64,000 nucleotides of DNA from Theobroma cacao (GCF_000208745.1 NC_030858.1:19248229-19312228), one strand, 5' to 3'; shown: positions 12,740-23,955, numbered from the stretch's first letter. A program made the numbers and translations. Notes: generated by a model from the letters alone, not told the origin.

Positions 12740-12905
12740 GCAGAAGTGTGGATAATGATATTGAAGTGTGCGAGTAGGGAGTGCACACGATGATGTCGAA
12801 GTGTGCGAGTAGGGAGTGCACACTATGATGTTGAAATGTGCGAGTAAGGAATGCACACGATGATATAGACATGTGCGAGTATGGAGTGCACATGATGATA
12901 TATAG
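12740..12905 (+). repeat. 35-bp tandem array in family-B LTR
   Basis: The core GTGCGAGTA starts at 12768, 12803, 12838 and 12873, an exact period of 35 bp. Each unit reads about GTGCGAGTAGGGAGTGCAC followed by a GATGAT-rich spacer. Degenerate units flank the array on both sides ('GCGATGTGGGGGATGCACATG' type at 12700 and 12910). Confidence 0.9.
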
Positions 12906-13074
12906 TGGGCGCGATGTGGGGGTTGCACATGAGCTAGTGAGGCAGTGGTGGTATTCGTGTTATATATATTTATATATACATATGCAATAGAAAGTTTATG
13001 AGTATAATGTGTGGTTTGTAATGTATGTTGCATCCTACATATTGAACCTTGAAAAATTGCTAAGTGCTTCCGAA

Positions 13075-13360
13075 TTGATGTTCATTACAGCAAAACTGGT
13101 TTTTCGTTGCAACAAGAATTCTTTTGACTTAATTGCTCTGTTTCTCGCTGCAGCGAAATTGCATTCTCGTTGTGGCTAGAAATTCTCAGGTGCTGGGGGC
13201 TTGCAATAGCCCTGGAGTTCACTGCAGCGAGAATGCATTATCGTTGTAGAGAGTTGCTCACTGTGGTTTTCGCTGCAGCAAGATTCATTCTCGCTGCAAC
13301 AAGAAACTCTCGAGTTTAGTTCAGAAACCTGTGCTCTAAATTTTGCTGCAGCGAGAATCC
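13075..13360 (+). repeat. Paired GCTGCAGC palindrome array in family-B LTR
   Basis: Nine variants of the palindrome TTCTCGCTGCAGCGAGAA have their centres at about 13087, 13109, 13150, 13172, 13224, 13246, 13275, 13296 and 13348. They fall in pairs 21-22 bp apart. Pairs repeat every 50-75 bp, joined by short links such as ATTGCATTCTCG. Confidence 0.85.
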
Positions 13361-14053
13361 TTCAGTCATGTTTACCTTGTTTATATCCTGCTATGGTTTC
13401 ACTCATTTATCTTCATGGTTGATCTTGGGTTTTTCAACACTAAGAGATGACTAATCAAAGTTTTGAAATAAGGGGTTTTAACAAGCAATTAAGTTAAATT
13501 GCATGGTTTTAACAAAGTGCATCATGATTTTAAAACTTTCCGTATCATATGCTTGTTCCCTTCTTATGTTCACTCACTAGGTTTATACTCATGTTTTTAA
13601 ACTTCATGTTTTCATATTCGGAGGCAGTTGGGACCTAGATTGAGTGTCCACATATGCTCGTCTTCTTGGTAGGTACTATGGCATCTCAGTAACAGTACCT
13701 TCACTTAAAGTCACTCTACTCACAGTTAAGAGTCTTTTGTCTATGTACACGTATATGTAATGTAAACTACTATGAGTCATGTTATAAATGAAGTATGTAT
13801 ATGTTGGATTCATGATGATGCCCTTATGAGACGACAATGAATGACAGTACTTTGAGATAATACAAATATGAATATTCGGTTGCTATAAAATATTACTGAA
13901 ACATTCATCATTGAGAATTACAACACATGGTTTTAAAGATGATGGATGGAATGAGGAATAGGATCTCATAAAGAGGCTTGCTTAGGCCTAGTGGGCTATA
14001 CCCATTGAGCCCATGTGCCGATCATGGCCTAGGATTTGGGCAGTGACAATAAG

Positions 14054-14661
14054 CCTCATCAATGGATTTACTCATGAGTGCACCTCCAGCGACAACGTTA
14101 ATGGTAGTTCTAAAAGGTCCTAGCAAACCATTATAAAAGTCTAAACTTGTAGCCACTTAGGTAACCCATGGTGAGGACACCTTCTTATCAAATCCTTATA
14201 CCTCTTCGAAGTCTCATATAGTGATTCAAAATCAAATTGCATGAAAGAAGTAGTATCATTCCACATCTTTGCTAACTTTGCAAGTGGGAAGAATTTGCTA
14301 AGAATTTTTCAGCTAAATCATCCCAAGTATTAATGAAACCAGCAAGAAGCGAATTTAACCAACTCTTTGCTTTATCTCTCAATGAAAAAGGGAAAAACCT
14401 CAATCTTATGGCATCATCAGTAACACCATTAGCCATGAATGTATCACAAATTTTCAGAAAATTTATCATATGAGCATTCGAATCATCATTAGGCAAACCC
14501 CCAAACTGAACAGCAATCTGAACCATCTGAATGATTGATAGCTTAATTTCAAAGTTGTTGGCTTGAATCGAAGGTCTTCAGATGCTAGAGTGAAGATTTT
14601 GTACTTGTGGGACTGCATAATCCCTCAAAGGCTTGGTCTCTTCCTTTTGTTGATCAACCAT
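14054..14661 (-). pseudogene. Athila gag, N-terminal part
   Basis: The minus-strand start is at 14661 (MVDQQKEETKPLRDYAVP...). It runs through NNFEIK, QFGGLPNDD and FLKICDTFMANG, then RFFPFSLRDKAKSWLNSL, the retrotransposon Gag core. Lesions are an in-frame stop near 14575, a frameshift at about 14275, and a stop at about 14145. It ends with GALMSKSIDEAY at 14054, where the solo-LTR duplication starts. Its continuation is at 10950. Confidence 0.88.
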
Positions 14662-14888
14662 TGTTTTACTTGAAGTAAAAACTTTTTTATTTTTCCTATG
14701 AAGTCTTCAAAAAGTTTTTTCAATTTCTTGATCAAAAGGAACAATTTCTAAATTTCGTGCTCTTATCATACAATGATCAAAAGTACCTAAAAAAATTAAA
14801 TAAAAAAAGTCTAGATTAAAATTAAGAATGTTTAGTATTAATATTAAAAAAAATAAAAATCAATTCCCCTACAATAGCGCCAAAAACT
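14662..14888 (-). promoter_or_regulatory. Athila leader and primer-binding site
   Basis: On the coding strand the LTR end (...TTGAGCAACA) is followed after a few bases by TTTTTGGCGCTATTGTAGGG (primer site about 14882-14865). This resembles the TGGCGCCGTTGCCGGGGA site common to the Athila/Tat group, with several mismatches. The rest of the leader is AT-rich. Confidence 0.75.
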
Positions 14889-16368
14889 TGTTGCTCAATT
14901 TTCTACCCACGCAAGTGTATGTATCGCAAAAATAATATAGAAATGAGTAGAGTATCAATCCCTCAAAAAATTATTTTAATCCTTATTATTAAGTACTAAA
15001 ATTGACACACCCTAATCTTATCCAAATAATTAAAAATATAATTAAAACTAATAAACTAATAAACTAAAAATAAAACTAATCTAAAATCTATTAGCAAATT
15101 TACTTTATTAAATTCGAGTGACTACCAGACCTAAGATTATGATATCCCTCAATACTTCATCTGAATATTGTCTCTCTCTCTTAACTCAGTTTAATGGATT
15201 AAGTTGCTAACCTATAGTCCTAAATTATTTATAAGTTTTCTATCGAGTTTTTTATAAAAATACATCTCCCAAGTAATTTACTATATGTCTATGAAAATTA
15301 TATTGAAGAAATATTTAGTAAATTTGTGCTCTAATTTTGGCTACGTATGGTTTATAGGTGTATGTCTACTCTATATGCAAATCAAACCACCTAATCAACT
15401 AAGTGTATTCAATCATACGCTATTTTATTCTAGGTCTACCTAAATCTCCTTTGTCAAGGTTTAACCTAGGTTTCCAATTCAATCTAATTGGTGGCCAATC
15501 AATCAGAAGCATGAAGAATAAAATAAAATAAACAACTTAAATTTATCAAATATAAGTAAAAGAAAGATAAATAATTTAGACTACATATTGAGTTCAATCA
15601 TAATCTTAGATTAAAAACTTAGTTCCCCATCAAATCACACATCATCATTGAACAAAGTTTAAACATTCAAATCATACTAAGAAAAATAAGAAAATAACAC
15701 ATCATCCTTGAATCTTTCAAATTCTTCTTAGCTTCAATAACTTTGTCGCTTAACTCTCAATTGTCAATCTTGGTGTTTTGGTCTCCCTTTTTCGAAGTCA
15801 TTTGAAAAGTTTTTTTTATAGTGCTTTGAAGTTAGGCTAAGTTGGGTGAAGAAAGAAGTCAATTTCAGTTGAGATTTCCTCATCAGACTATGTGGGTCAC
15901 AACTTTGCCCAATTAATTAACATAAATCGTAATTGATCTAGGACTACTACAATATAATAAATTTGACAAGATTTTTGACCATCTTCCATGCCGAGCTAGG
16001 CAAAGTAATAAACATTTAAATTGTATATTTTTATCTTATCTTTGCAATGGTTTTAGAATCACTTCATTTGGTCTAAAATATCAAAACATGTGTAATGAAA
16101 GTCTACACCTCAAAATTGCTCTCCTTCTTCCATTAAAATTCTTCTTTCATCAAACACCTACAAAAGTACAAATAAATCTGTAACAACCTATCTTAACTAC
16201 ATTAACACCAAATTAAACATAAAATTAACTAAAATTAGATTGACACACCTAAATTAACTAATTTAAAATAATTCAATAAAATCTACTAATTTCTATGTAT
16301 TACTACAAGAACTAAGCTAAATTATTATCAAAATTAAGCCCAAATAACTCCATATCATAGAGTTATCA
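14889..16368 (-). repeat. 5' LTR of the Athila-like element
   Basis: The plus-strand text runs from TGTTGCTCAATTTTCTACCC to AGAGTTATCA. It is the 1480-bp partner of 1233-2775 and is slightly shorter because of internal deletions. Its outer end (16368) abuts the family-A LTR remnant. Confidence 0.85.
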
Positions 16369-17740
16369 AGAATACTTCTCATGTGTTAGCTGTGTAAATA
16401 CTCCCTAGACTTGAGACACCAGGTTGTCTTGTGTGTGGAATGCTATACTTTGATTTCATCCCTACGAGTGCCTAATCAAGGATGACAAAACAGGTTGTTT
16501 TTAGGTATAGCATAAAGCATGTGAAGGTAAATGAATGGTTAAGATAGGAATCATCACACCAAGCGATTCAAAGGACATATCCTAACAGCTCTTAGTTGAT
16601 ATTAGCTTATTGAAGTCCTTGACCAAGGCAACTTAAAGATTATGAAAGTAGTTTCATAAGTCTCTATAAAACTGATGATCAAACTTAAAGAACGAATATG
16701 GAGATCAATAAGATTACACACTGCACCATACTTTTATCATCTTCGAAATATATGATAAAGGAATGAATTGCACTAAAAGACTGATCACTAAAAGGTTGAG
16801 TCAAACCATCTTGACTCTTTTAATATTTAGGTGGCCATTACGGATTACTAGATCCTAATCTTGGTCTATGAACTCTAAGTACTTGATTTGATTAATGATA
16901 AATTTAAAGTAGTTTAAATTTATCTAATTCTAAGTTTGACATAAGAATTATGTATTAAGTTCATTGCCAATATATTAGAAGCCTAATGGGTCACACACCT
17001 AAAATGAAAGTTGAAAATAAAATGGGAGAGGTGATTGAGTTGGACTTAATCAAATTAGAAGTTATGAGCTTCTCAAATACTTGATTAAAATTGTTTAATT
17101 AAGTTGTTGGGTTTAATTAATTAAATTGTTTAATTAAGTTATTGGGCCTAATTGATTAAATTAAATAATTAAGTTAATTGGGCTTCTTAATTAGGGTTTA
17201 AAATTAATCCATGGTATAAATGCCTTCCTATAGCCTCCAAAAAAAAAAAGAGTAGCAAAAAAATTAGAAGAACAACAAACTTGAAATTCCTTTTACCTTG
17301 TGACCTCTTGTGTGAAAAACAAATAGTTTTTCATTCACTTGATTTCTTTTGTGTGTTCAACCCTAAATTTTTGTGTAGACTATGAGTTTATGGAATTCAT
17401 CTTTGCTAGCACATTGTCAAGGCATAGCACTCATAATCCTTAAAGAAGGATTTTCTAATTCATTGGTGTGGATTACTGTTAGAGGCTACACAAGGATTCC
17501 GTGAATAGCTTTAGTTTACAACAACCAAGCTAAGGTGGTTGAGCTCTTTGAAGGATGTTTTGGTAGTTTAACAAAGGATTCATCAACATTTGTTATTTAG
17601 ATAAAGTGATATGATCATATATTTTATTTATTAATTTAATTTTGTACTCAATTTGGCATGGAAGAGATCTTAGGAGAGTAAGGCATAATTCAATTTGTTA
17701 ATTTTATTTTCTCTGTGTTTTTGTTTGTATATGATGCTTG
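16369..17740 (+). mobile_element. Family-A LTR, right part
   Basis: It resumes the sequence cut at 1232 ('AATACTTCTCATGTGTTAGC' against 'AATACTCTCATGTGTCAG' in the 29-kb copy) and stays similar through the block near 16560-16960 ('CACCAAGCGATT', 'GACTCTTTTAATATTTAGGTGG'). A TATA-like GGTATAAATGCC at 17211 followed by an A-rich tract (17238-17249) probably marks promoter and RNA start. The end is unclear: it meets the oppositely oriented copia gag fragment near 17740. Confidence 0.6.
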
Positions 17741-17744
17741 ATCA

Positions 17745-18180
17745 GCCCTCACCCAACATCCTTAACTTGATTTGTGCCCTAATATGTGGTCCTTAAAGTA
17801 TCTCATATTTGCTTAGCATTTTCACACATAGAGACTTTGTTAAATTCACTAGCACCTAAGGCACAAAGGAGAGTATTATATGCCTTTCAATTGATTTGAA
17901 TTAATTTCTTATCTGTATCATTCCATTTTTTCCTAGTCTTAATAACTAATTTGCCATCTAACTCTTTATATGGAACTCATGGACCGTCTAATATAACATT
18001 CTAAACATCTAAGTCCATAGATTGTATAAACATTTCCATACATTTTTTCCAATAGAGGTAGTTATACCTACAAAGAAAGGCAACCTTTAAATTGATTGCC
18101 CTTCACCAAGCACAGTTGCCATAACCTTCATTTTTGGTAATTTGAACTACCATAATGGATCACTCAAGGTTTTTAGACTT
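17745..18180 (-). pseudogene. Copia Gag N-terminal fragment
   Basis: The minus-strand translation gives a Ty1/copia Gag start with stops: KKCMEMFIQSMDLDV, then GP-VPYKELDGKLVIKTRKKW, KAYNTLLCALGASEFNKVS and ENAKQIWDTLRTTY, ending NQVKDVG. It lies directly after the primer-binding site and LTR at 18197-19191 on the same strand, so it is the start of that element. The remainder of the element is missing. Confidence 0.75.
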
Positions 18181-18196
18181 ACAAAATTGAGTCCTT

Positions 18197-19191
18197 GCTT
18201 TGATACCAATTGTTAGTATAATAAGCTCAATACAATAAATATCAAAAAAGGGGTGAATTGATATTTTAAAATTTTCTTTGCAAGCTTAATGAAGATAGCC
18301 CCTTTTTTAAAAACAAATATTCTTCTTTTGTCATAATCAAAATAAGTGATTTTTCTTTAAAGCAAATATCAACAATAAATCACAAGACATAAAAGTAAAT
18401 CAAGACATAAGTATTTTTATAGGGGTTCAACTTTCTCAAATACCTACGTCTTCTCCTTTAGCTCACCAAGGAGTTTCAAATCTACTAAAGGAATGTGTCT
18501 TTTAATGAGATCAAGCAATACCCTCACAATGACTTTTTCACAAAATCAAGCGATAACCCTTACATCTACTTTTTAATGAGATAAAGCAATAACCCTTATA
18601 ACCACTTTTTTACGGGATCAAGCGATAATCCATCAACTTTTTAAAGGGATCAAGCGATAATTTTCACAATGGTTTTTACCAAGCTCAATCATAAACCCTT
18701 ACATTAACTTTAGTACCTTTACAAATGTCTATACAAAGGAGTAATAGCAAAGATTTACCTTACAAAAACTGGGTGTTTCCATGTTTTTTTGCCCATTCTG
18801 CCATAGGATCGATTGTAGCTTCTCAAGGATCGACTGAAACTTTGATTCTTCATGATTTCTCATCCATTCTGTCCTTGGACTGATTAGCCTTGCTCTAACA
18901 TCAATTGAAGCTTTGTTTCTTTAAAATTCTTTGACATTTGTCGCTCAACTTCATCTCTATCTTCCTTGTGATCAAATACCAAGTTAAGGCATGTTTGCTC
19001 TATGTTTTCTGAAGCTAAAACTCATGTTTGAAAGCTTTGTGATGTTTTCTAAGTAAGAAAGGCTTTTCAAACATTTGTATGATTTTAGGAGGATGAAGAA
19101 CATGATTTTGACAATTTCAAAATCTTGTAACTAAAACTAAGATATCACATAATTTTGTCAAATCAAAATATAACATATTTCAATGCTAACA
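18197..19191 (-). mobile_element. 5' LTR and primer site of a truncated copia element
   Basis: On the minus strand the LTR runs from TGTTAGCATTGAAATATG (19191) to TACTAACA (18211). It is followed by ATTGGTATCAAAGC (18210-18197), the initiator-tRNA primer site usual for plant copia elements. Length is about 981 bp. The LTR contains five degenerate units of about 33-38 bp around ATCAAGCGATAA (18505-18680). No second LTR was found, so a target duplication cannot be tested. Confidence 0.75.
18500..18690. repeat. Degenerate ATCAAGCGATAA repeats in the copia LTR
   Basis: Five units carry the core GATCAAGCGATAAccc, starting near 18512, 18545, 18583, 18616 and 18649, separated by CTTACA/ACTTTTT-rich links. 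They show decay by substitution and small indels. Confidence 0.6.
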
Positions 19192-20457
19192 AATCTTTAT
19201 TCATTGTATTTGTAGTTTCTTAATCTATAACCTAATAAGGAAGAATAAACAAATTTAGTTATTTTTTAAATTAATAGAAAGATCATACTCTACTTTAATA
19301 ATATTTCATTCCATATACTTAAAAATTAATTAATTTAATGTAATCAATGATAAAAATACATCAAATTTAATTTAAAATTTAATGAATTGTAAAAATTTAT
19401 ATAAAAAAAAAAGTCAAAATCAAATGAATATGGGTTGATGACTTGAGTAGTTGAATAAAAACCAAATGTAAAACGCACCAGCCTTTGATGGTGGAAACAA
19501 GCCGACAACAAATTTGACAAGAAAGAAGCATAAAAAGTTGAAAAGGACCAACCAATGAAAGAAGCACAAAAAGTTCTGCAAGCAAATAAAATAGCACAAA
19601 AAAAAAAAGGAAGGATAGGTAATTGAATAGTAAAAAAGTACGTACTATTTTATGCTTTATAAAATCCAATGAATAAAAATTTGCCTACAATTTTTTGTTC
19701 TTTAACTTCAAAAGGAACTGACGTTGCCATTACTTAATTTTTCGTTAATTAACTTTAATAAACTAAATGACTCGTGATATAAAAATAAGCATAAGACACC
19801 AAGGGAGGCACAACAATGGAGCAAGAGATTTCTATTCTGAAACACCCCATTGTAAAAATCCAAAAGCCGTCAAAGCTTTGGAATGTGGCACGTAAGAGTC
19901 ACAAGCCGTGTACGACACTTGCATATTGGAACAGTCAAATTCCTCCAAGGTACAATAGTTAGCAAGACCCATATGCGCATAGTGGCGCGTGTTGGCACGT
20001 GCAGCCATTTTGTGCATTGTTTTTTAACACCATCACCATCACTCATGCCAGTATTTTATAATTATTTAAAATATAAAATTACTTGTTTAAAATACTAAAA
20101 AATATTTTGTGATGAATTTATTTATATTTTAAAAAGTGATTATAAAATTTTAAAATTATTTTCTAACATTTGTTTTAGTGGACTAGAAAACGCCACATCG
20201 CTTACAAGAAAAAATCAAAACTTGTAAAGTCTTAAAAATAAATAATTAAACAAAAAATAAAATATTTTTAATTTTCTCTCCAAACCTTCTTTCAAGTTTT
20301 TAGATTCCTTTCATATTCTTAATCACGTGTCCAACCCAAGAGATATACAAAATGTAGTTATTCATCTCACTATCATAATGTGTGAGTTTGTAAATCCAAC
20401 CATTTGATGTGAAAGAGAGGATGTCACCAATCTTTTTTATTTAGATGTGATTGGTTA
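19192..20457. other. Intergenic, no gene recognised
   Basis: AT-rich DNA with a slightly more complex block at 19780-20050. Reading frames at 19397-19669, 19832-20017 and 19883-20098 have no domain or splice context that I can recognise. It includes the unoccupied left flank of the composite hAT insertion. Confidence 0.5.
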
Positions 20458-20465
20458 CTTAAGTG

Positions 20466-21489
20466 CAGGGGCAGTCCAATAAGTTCAAAAGCTTAAAGCG
20501 AAATGTTCAAATGAAGTTTTTTTTATTAAAATTAAAAAAATTATTAAAATTTTATTTTTCTAGTTTTTGATATGTCAAATTTTAAATTAAACTTTTATAA
20601 TCAAGTTCTTCTAATATTTCTTTTTCAATTGATAATATAGCCAATCTATTTAATCTTTCTTGAGACATTGTTGATCTTAAATAAGATTTTATTAATTTTA
20701 GTTTTGAAAAACTTCTTTCTCTTGAAGCAACACTTACTGGAATTGTTAACATTATTCTAAAAATATTTAACCATTATAATTATCTTATATTTTTTAAATA
20801 GCTAATATAAAATCAACAATTAAAATTTTTAATTCAAAAAAATCAACTATCACATAAAATAAAAATAATATAACAATATAATATAAATCTAAATTAAAGT
20901 AAAAAAATCAGTAAATATTATAACAATAGTACCTAATTGTTGAATGTTTATTGCAAACCGCAAATGAGGCTCACAGCTTTATGAAGATAATAAAAGAACA
21001 GACTTCTTATGTATTCTTTGGAGAAAAATTGAAGTTAAAGGAAGAAAGAGCAAATGAGAAAAGAAGATTTCAAAAGTAGATATTATACATTGAAAAAAAT
21101 AATTGGTTTTATATATAGGAAAAAAATAGCTGTTGGAAATCATTAAATGCTTTGACTGGAAATAAGAGAAATAAGTGAGAAAAAAATAGTTGTTGAAGAT
21201 GATTAAATACATATGACGGTTAGTTTATTGGAAATAAGAGAATATAGTTGAGAATTAATAGCATTCTAGAAATAAGAAAGTAATAGAAAATTGAGATTTA
21301 TTAAGCACATAATTAAAAAAAGTAAAAGAACAAACAATTTGATGAATTTATTTTTTATTTTTATTTTTTTTTAATTTTTAATTATCTTATAATTATTATA
21401 AAATTATAAATCTTCTTTAAAACTGGGGCCTCTCCAAATTGAGAGCCTAAAGCCCTTACTTGGGTGGCTTCACCCAAGGGCCGAGCCTG
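20466..21489 (-). mobile_element. Non-autonomous hAT copy 1
   Basis: A 1.02-kb element with CAGGG-type ends. Near its left end the minus strand encodes an hAT C-terminal dimerisation segment (about 20750-20570: MLTIPVSVASRERSFSKLKL, then SYLRSTMSQERLN and ILSIEKEILEELDYKSLI, stop). Known hAT transposases end this way. The rest of the transposase is absent, so it cannot encode its own mobility. It shares about 90 % of its bases by eye with copies 2 and 3. Confidence 0.85.
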
Positions 21490-22920
21490 GATCGACGATA
21501 TCGGGATAAGGAGCGCTATAGAGACAGATATAGAAGGGTTAGTGTTTGACATGCTTTAACCCTTTTTTATTCGTACGTGTAGCACCATTGATAATAAAGA
21601 CCAAGAAACTAAGAGAAACTAGACAACAAATTCTAATTTCTAAATTTCTATTCTCGAGCTTAACATGCAATTTGCAAAATCCCATGTCTCCACACAAGAA
21701 AGCTATGGAAATTATGTAGGACCACTGCCTAGGTGTATTTCAGGCATGCACACCTTAATTAGATGAAAATTTGAAAAGTAGGACCTTATTCATGTGGGAT
21801 TTGTTAGTTGGTTTCTGTTTTAGTGAATATTATTATTAATGTAAGCCTTATATTAGGTTTTTAAATGAGCATATGTCTTTCTGTAAGAATAGATACTTGG
21901 CTTGGATGGTTGATTTTGAAGCTTTTTCAAAATTGAGAGTACTTTGAATTCAAGCTAAGTGATGTAGAACAGGTACGGATAAGAGATAGATAGTAGAAGT
22001 TTAGAAGGAAAATTAGAGAGGAACAGACACACAATGACTAAGGGCAAAAAAGTCGATAGATTGAGCTCAATAATTGATATCTCAAATTTTCAAAAATTCA
22101 TCATTCAAAAGCTTATTGAAACTAAAATTACATAAATTTTTATAACTAAACCAAAACCCTAATAAAATGTAAAATATGAAATATAACCCTAACACCCTAA
22201 GATTTGAAACTTTAAATACAATATAAATTAATATAATCTAAAACTAACCAACAACCTAATTAATATAATTTTGTTTAGCCAATTACTTGTTTTTGTAATT
22301 TATAAGTAATGAAAATACAAGACTTTCAAAAAAATATTAATTAATATAATCTAAAATTAGCCTAAATATATGTTAAAATTGCAATCAAACTCATTAAATT
22401 TAAAATAAAACTAACATAATTCCATGCTTCATGAGTCTGCTTTGAAAATGAAAAAAATACTTAAACAGAATTTTAAAAATTTAACTACTTCAAGAGAGAA
22501 ATGTGTGTGTACTTAAAATACGAATATAAATTCAATTGGATTTTGCAACTAGACCTTGAATATTTAGCTTATCAAACTTTTCAATCATACTGCCATTAAA
22601 AAGTTCAATTTCTAATTGAGATTTTTTTGTTTTACAACATCCACATTTACTTGGATGATTATCATGTAAGTGATCAACCTTAGATTTACCTATTTCTTCT
22701 CGACAACGTTCTATCTTCTATGAGAATGCTTTCAAATTATTTCTACTTCATGTCTTTAAAATAAGTTTTTGTACCATATAATTCACTTCTGTTGCTAGCA
22801 ATTCCAAACTCTTCAGATTTTGTTGAAGAAGTAAATGAGATATCTTTTTATTTATTTATTTTTTTCAATCTAAGATCAGTCACTATATTTTCAAATTGGT
22901 CCATGAATTATTTTATTACT
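21490..22920. other. DNA carried between the two hAT copies
   Basis: This is 1.43 kb of AT-rich DNA unlike the flanking copies. Most of it has no recognisable content. At about 22900-22530 on the minus strand there is a partly open, coding-looking stretch: a Leu-rich, coiled-coil-like run (LLQQNLKSLELLATEVNYMV), then CREEIGKSKVDHLHDNHPSK directly followed by CGCCKTKKSQLEIELFNGSM. It has two in-frame stops. I do not recognise the family. It may be a captured host gene fragment. Confidence 0.55.
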
Positions 22921-23947
22921 CAGGGGGGGCCCAACAAGTTTAAAGACCTAAAATGAAATATTCAAATAAGGTTTTTTTTTATTAAAATTAAAAAAAATTA
23001 TTAAAATTTTATTCTTCTAGCTTTTTTTAGATGAAAAATTTTTAATTAAACTTTTATAATCAAGTTCTTCTAATATTTTTTTTCAATTGATAATATAGCC
23101 AATCCATTTAATCTTTCTTGAGATATTATTGATCTTAAATAAGATTTTATTAATTTTAGTTTTGAAAAACATTTTTTTCCTGAAACAACACTTACTGAAA
23201 TTGTTAACATTATTCTAAAAATATTTAATTATTATAATTATCTTATATTTTTTAAATGGCTAACATAAAATCAACAATCAAAATTTCTAATTCAAATAAA
23301 TCAACTATCATATAAAATAAAAATAATATAACAATATAATATAAACTCTAAATTAAAGTAAAAAAATCTGTAAAGATTATAACAATAATACCTAATTGTT
23401 GAATGCTTATTGCAAACAGCAAATGAGGCTCACAGTTTTATAAAGATAATAAAAGAACAGACTTCTTGTGTATTCTTTTAGAGAAAAATTGAAGTTAAAG
23501 GAAAAAAGAGCAAATGAGAAAGGAAGATTTCAAAAGTATATATTATACATTGATAAAAAATAATTGGTTTTATATATAAAAAAATAGCTGTTGAAAATCA
23601 TTAAATGCGTTGATTGGGAATAAGAGAAAAAAGTAAGAAAAAAAGAGTTATTGAAAATAATTAAATACATATGACTGTTAGTTTATTAGAAATAAGAGTA
23701 TGTAGTTGAGAATTAATAGCATTTTAGAAATAAAGAAATAATAAAAAATTAAGATTTATTAGGTACATAATTAAAAAAGTAAAAAAACAAATAATTTTAT
23801 TAATTATTTTTTATTTTTATATATTTTTAATATAATTAATTATATTATAATTATTATAAAATTATAAATCTTCTCTAAAATAAGGACCTCCCCAAATTGG
23901 GGGCATAAAGCCCTTGCTTGGGTGGCTTCACCCAAGGGTCGACCCTG
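22921..23947 (-). mobile_element. Non-autonomous hAT copy 2
   Basis: It begins CAGGGGGGGCCCAACAAG and ends GGGTCGACCCTG, in the same orientation as copy 1 and collinear with it over 1.03 kb. The transposase C-terminal segment (about 23215-23030, minus) is more decayed than in copies 1 and 3. Its right flank is CTTAAGTG, matching the left flank of copy 1. Its left flank is TTATTACT. Confidence 0.85.
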
Positions 23948-23955
23948 CTTAAGTG

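Larger units (their letters stand above)
10956..14048 (+). mobile_element. Family-B solo LTR (3.09 kb) inserted in Athila gag
   Basis: It starts TGTAATACCCTGTACTTTGA and ends TTTGGGCAGTGACA, so it has TG...CA termini, and it is flanked by a perfect 5-bp duplication ATAAG (10951-10955 and 14049-14053). No gag or pol lies inside, so it is a solo LTR left by recombination between two LTRs. It contains a 35-bp tandem array (12740-12905) and a series of palindromic motifs (13075-13360). Its size and 'TGTAATACCC' start suggest a Ty3 chromovirus of the Del/Tekay kind; that is inference. The long reading frames on its minus strand (12455-13033 and neighbours) are translations of the tandem repeat. 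Confidence 0.92.
1233..16368 (-). mobile_element. Athila-like Ty3/gypsy retrotransposon, non-functional
   Basis: This is a 15.1-kb element on the minus strand. It has two LTRs (1233-2775 and 14889-16368), a primer-binding site next to the right-hand LTR, and the order gag, protease, reverse transcriptase, RNase H, integrase, extra ORF. The gag style (ASNNYQWP, GWRNHPNFSW), the primer site resembling TGGCGCCGTTGCCGGGGA, and the extra ORF after integrase place it in the Athila/Tat group. All reading frames carry stops or frameshifts. The flanking 5-mers are GCAAT (1228-1232) and AGAAT (16369-16373), so the target duplication has decayed. A 3.1-kb solo LTR interrupts gag. Confidence 0.88.
20466..23947. 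mobile_element. Composite hAT structure with 8-bp target duplication
   Basis: The block begins CAGGGGCAGTCC and ends GGGTCGACCCTG, imperfect inverted ends of hAT type (CAGGG...). It is flanked on both sides by the identical octamer CTTAAGTG (20458-20465 and 23948-23955), the duplication length of hAT elements. Inside are two direct copies of one non-autonomous element (20466-21489 and 22921-23947) around 1431 bp of unrelated DNA. The inner flanks of the copies do not match each other or CTTAAGTG. The simplest reading is that the outer ends transposed together. Confidence 0.8.

Noticed and set aside
12740..12905. CRISPR-like array
   Set aside because: It has regular spacing, but units are contiguous repeats with conserved spacers, in a plant LTR with no cas genes.
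12455..13033. 192-codon minus-strand reading frame, plus neighbours 12589-12786 and 12669-12893
   Set aside because: They are translations of the 35-bp tandem array in several frames (repeated LLAHF, CTPYSHTS). A period of 35 is not a multiple of 3, so three frames stay open through the repeat.
19397..20098. Small frames in the intergenic stretch
   Set aside because: No domain, no splice or promoter context, and hydrophobic composition typical of T-rich DNA read by chance.
20466..23947. Two independent hAT insertions
   Set aside because: Neither copy has a duplication of its own, whereas the outer flanks of the pair share a perfect octamer.
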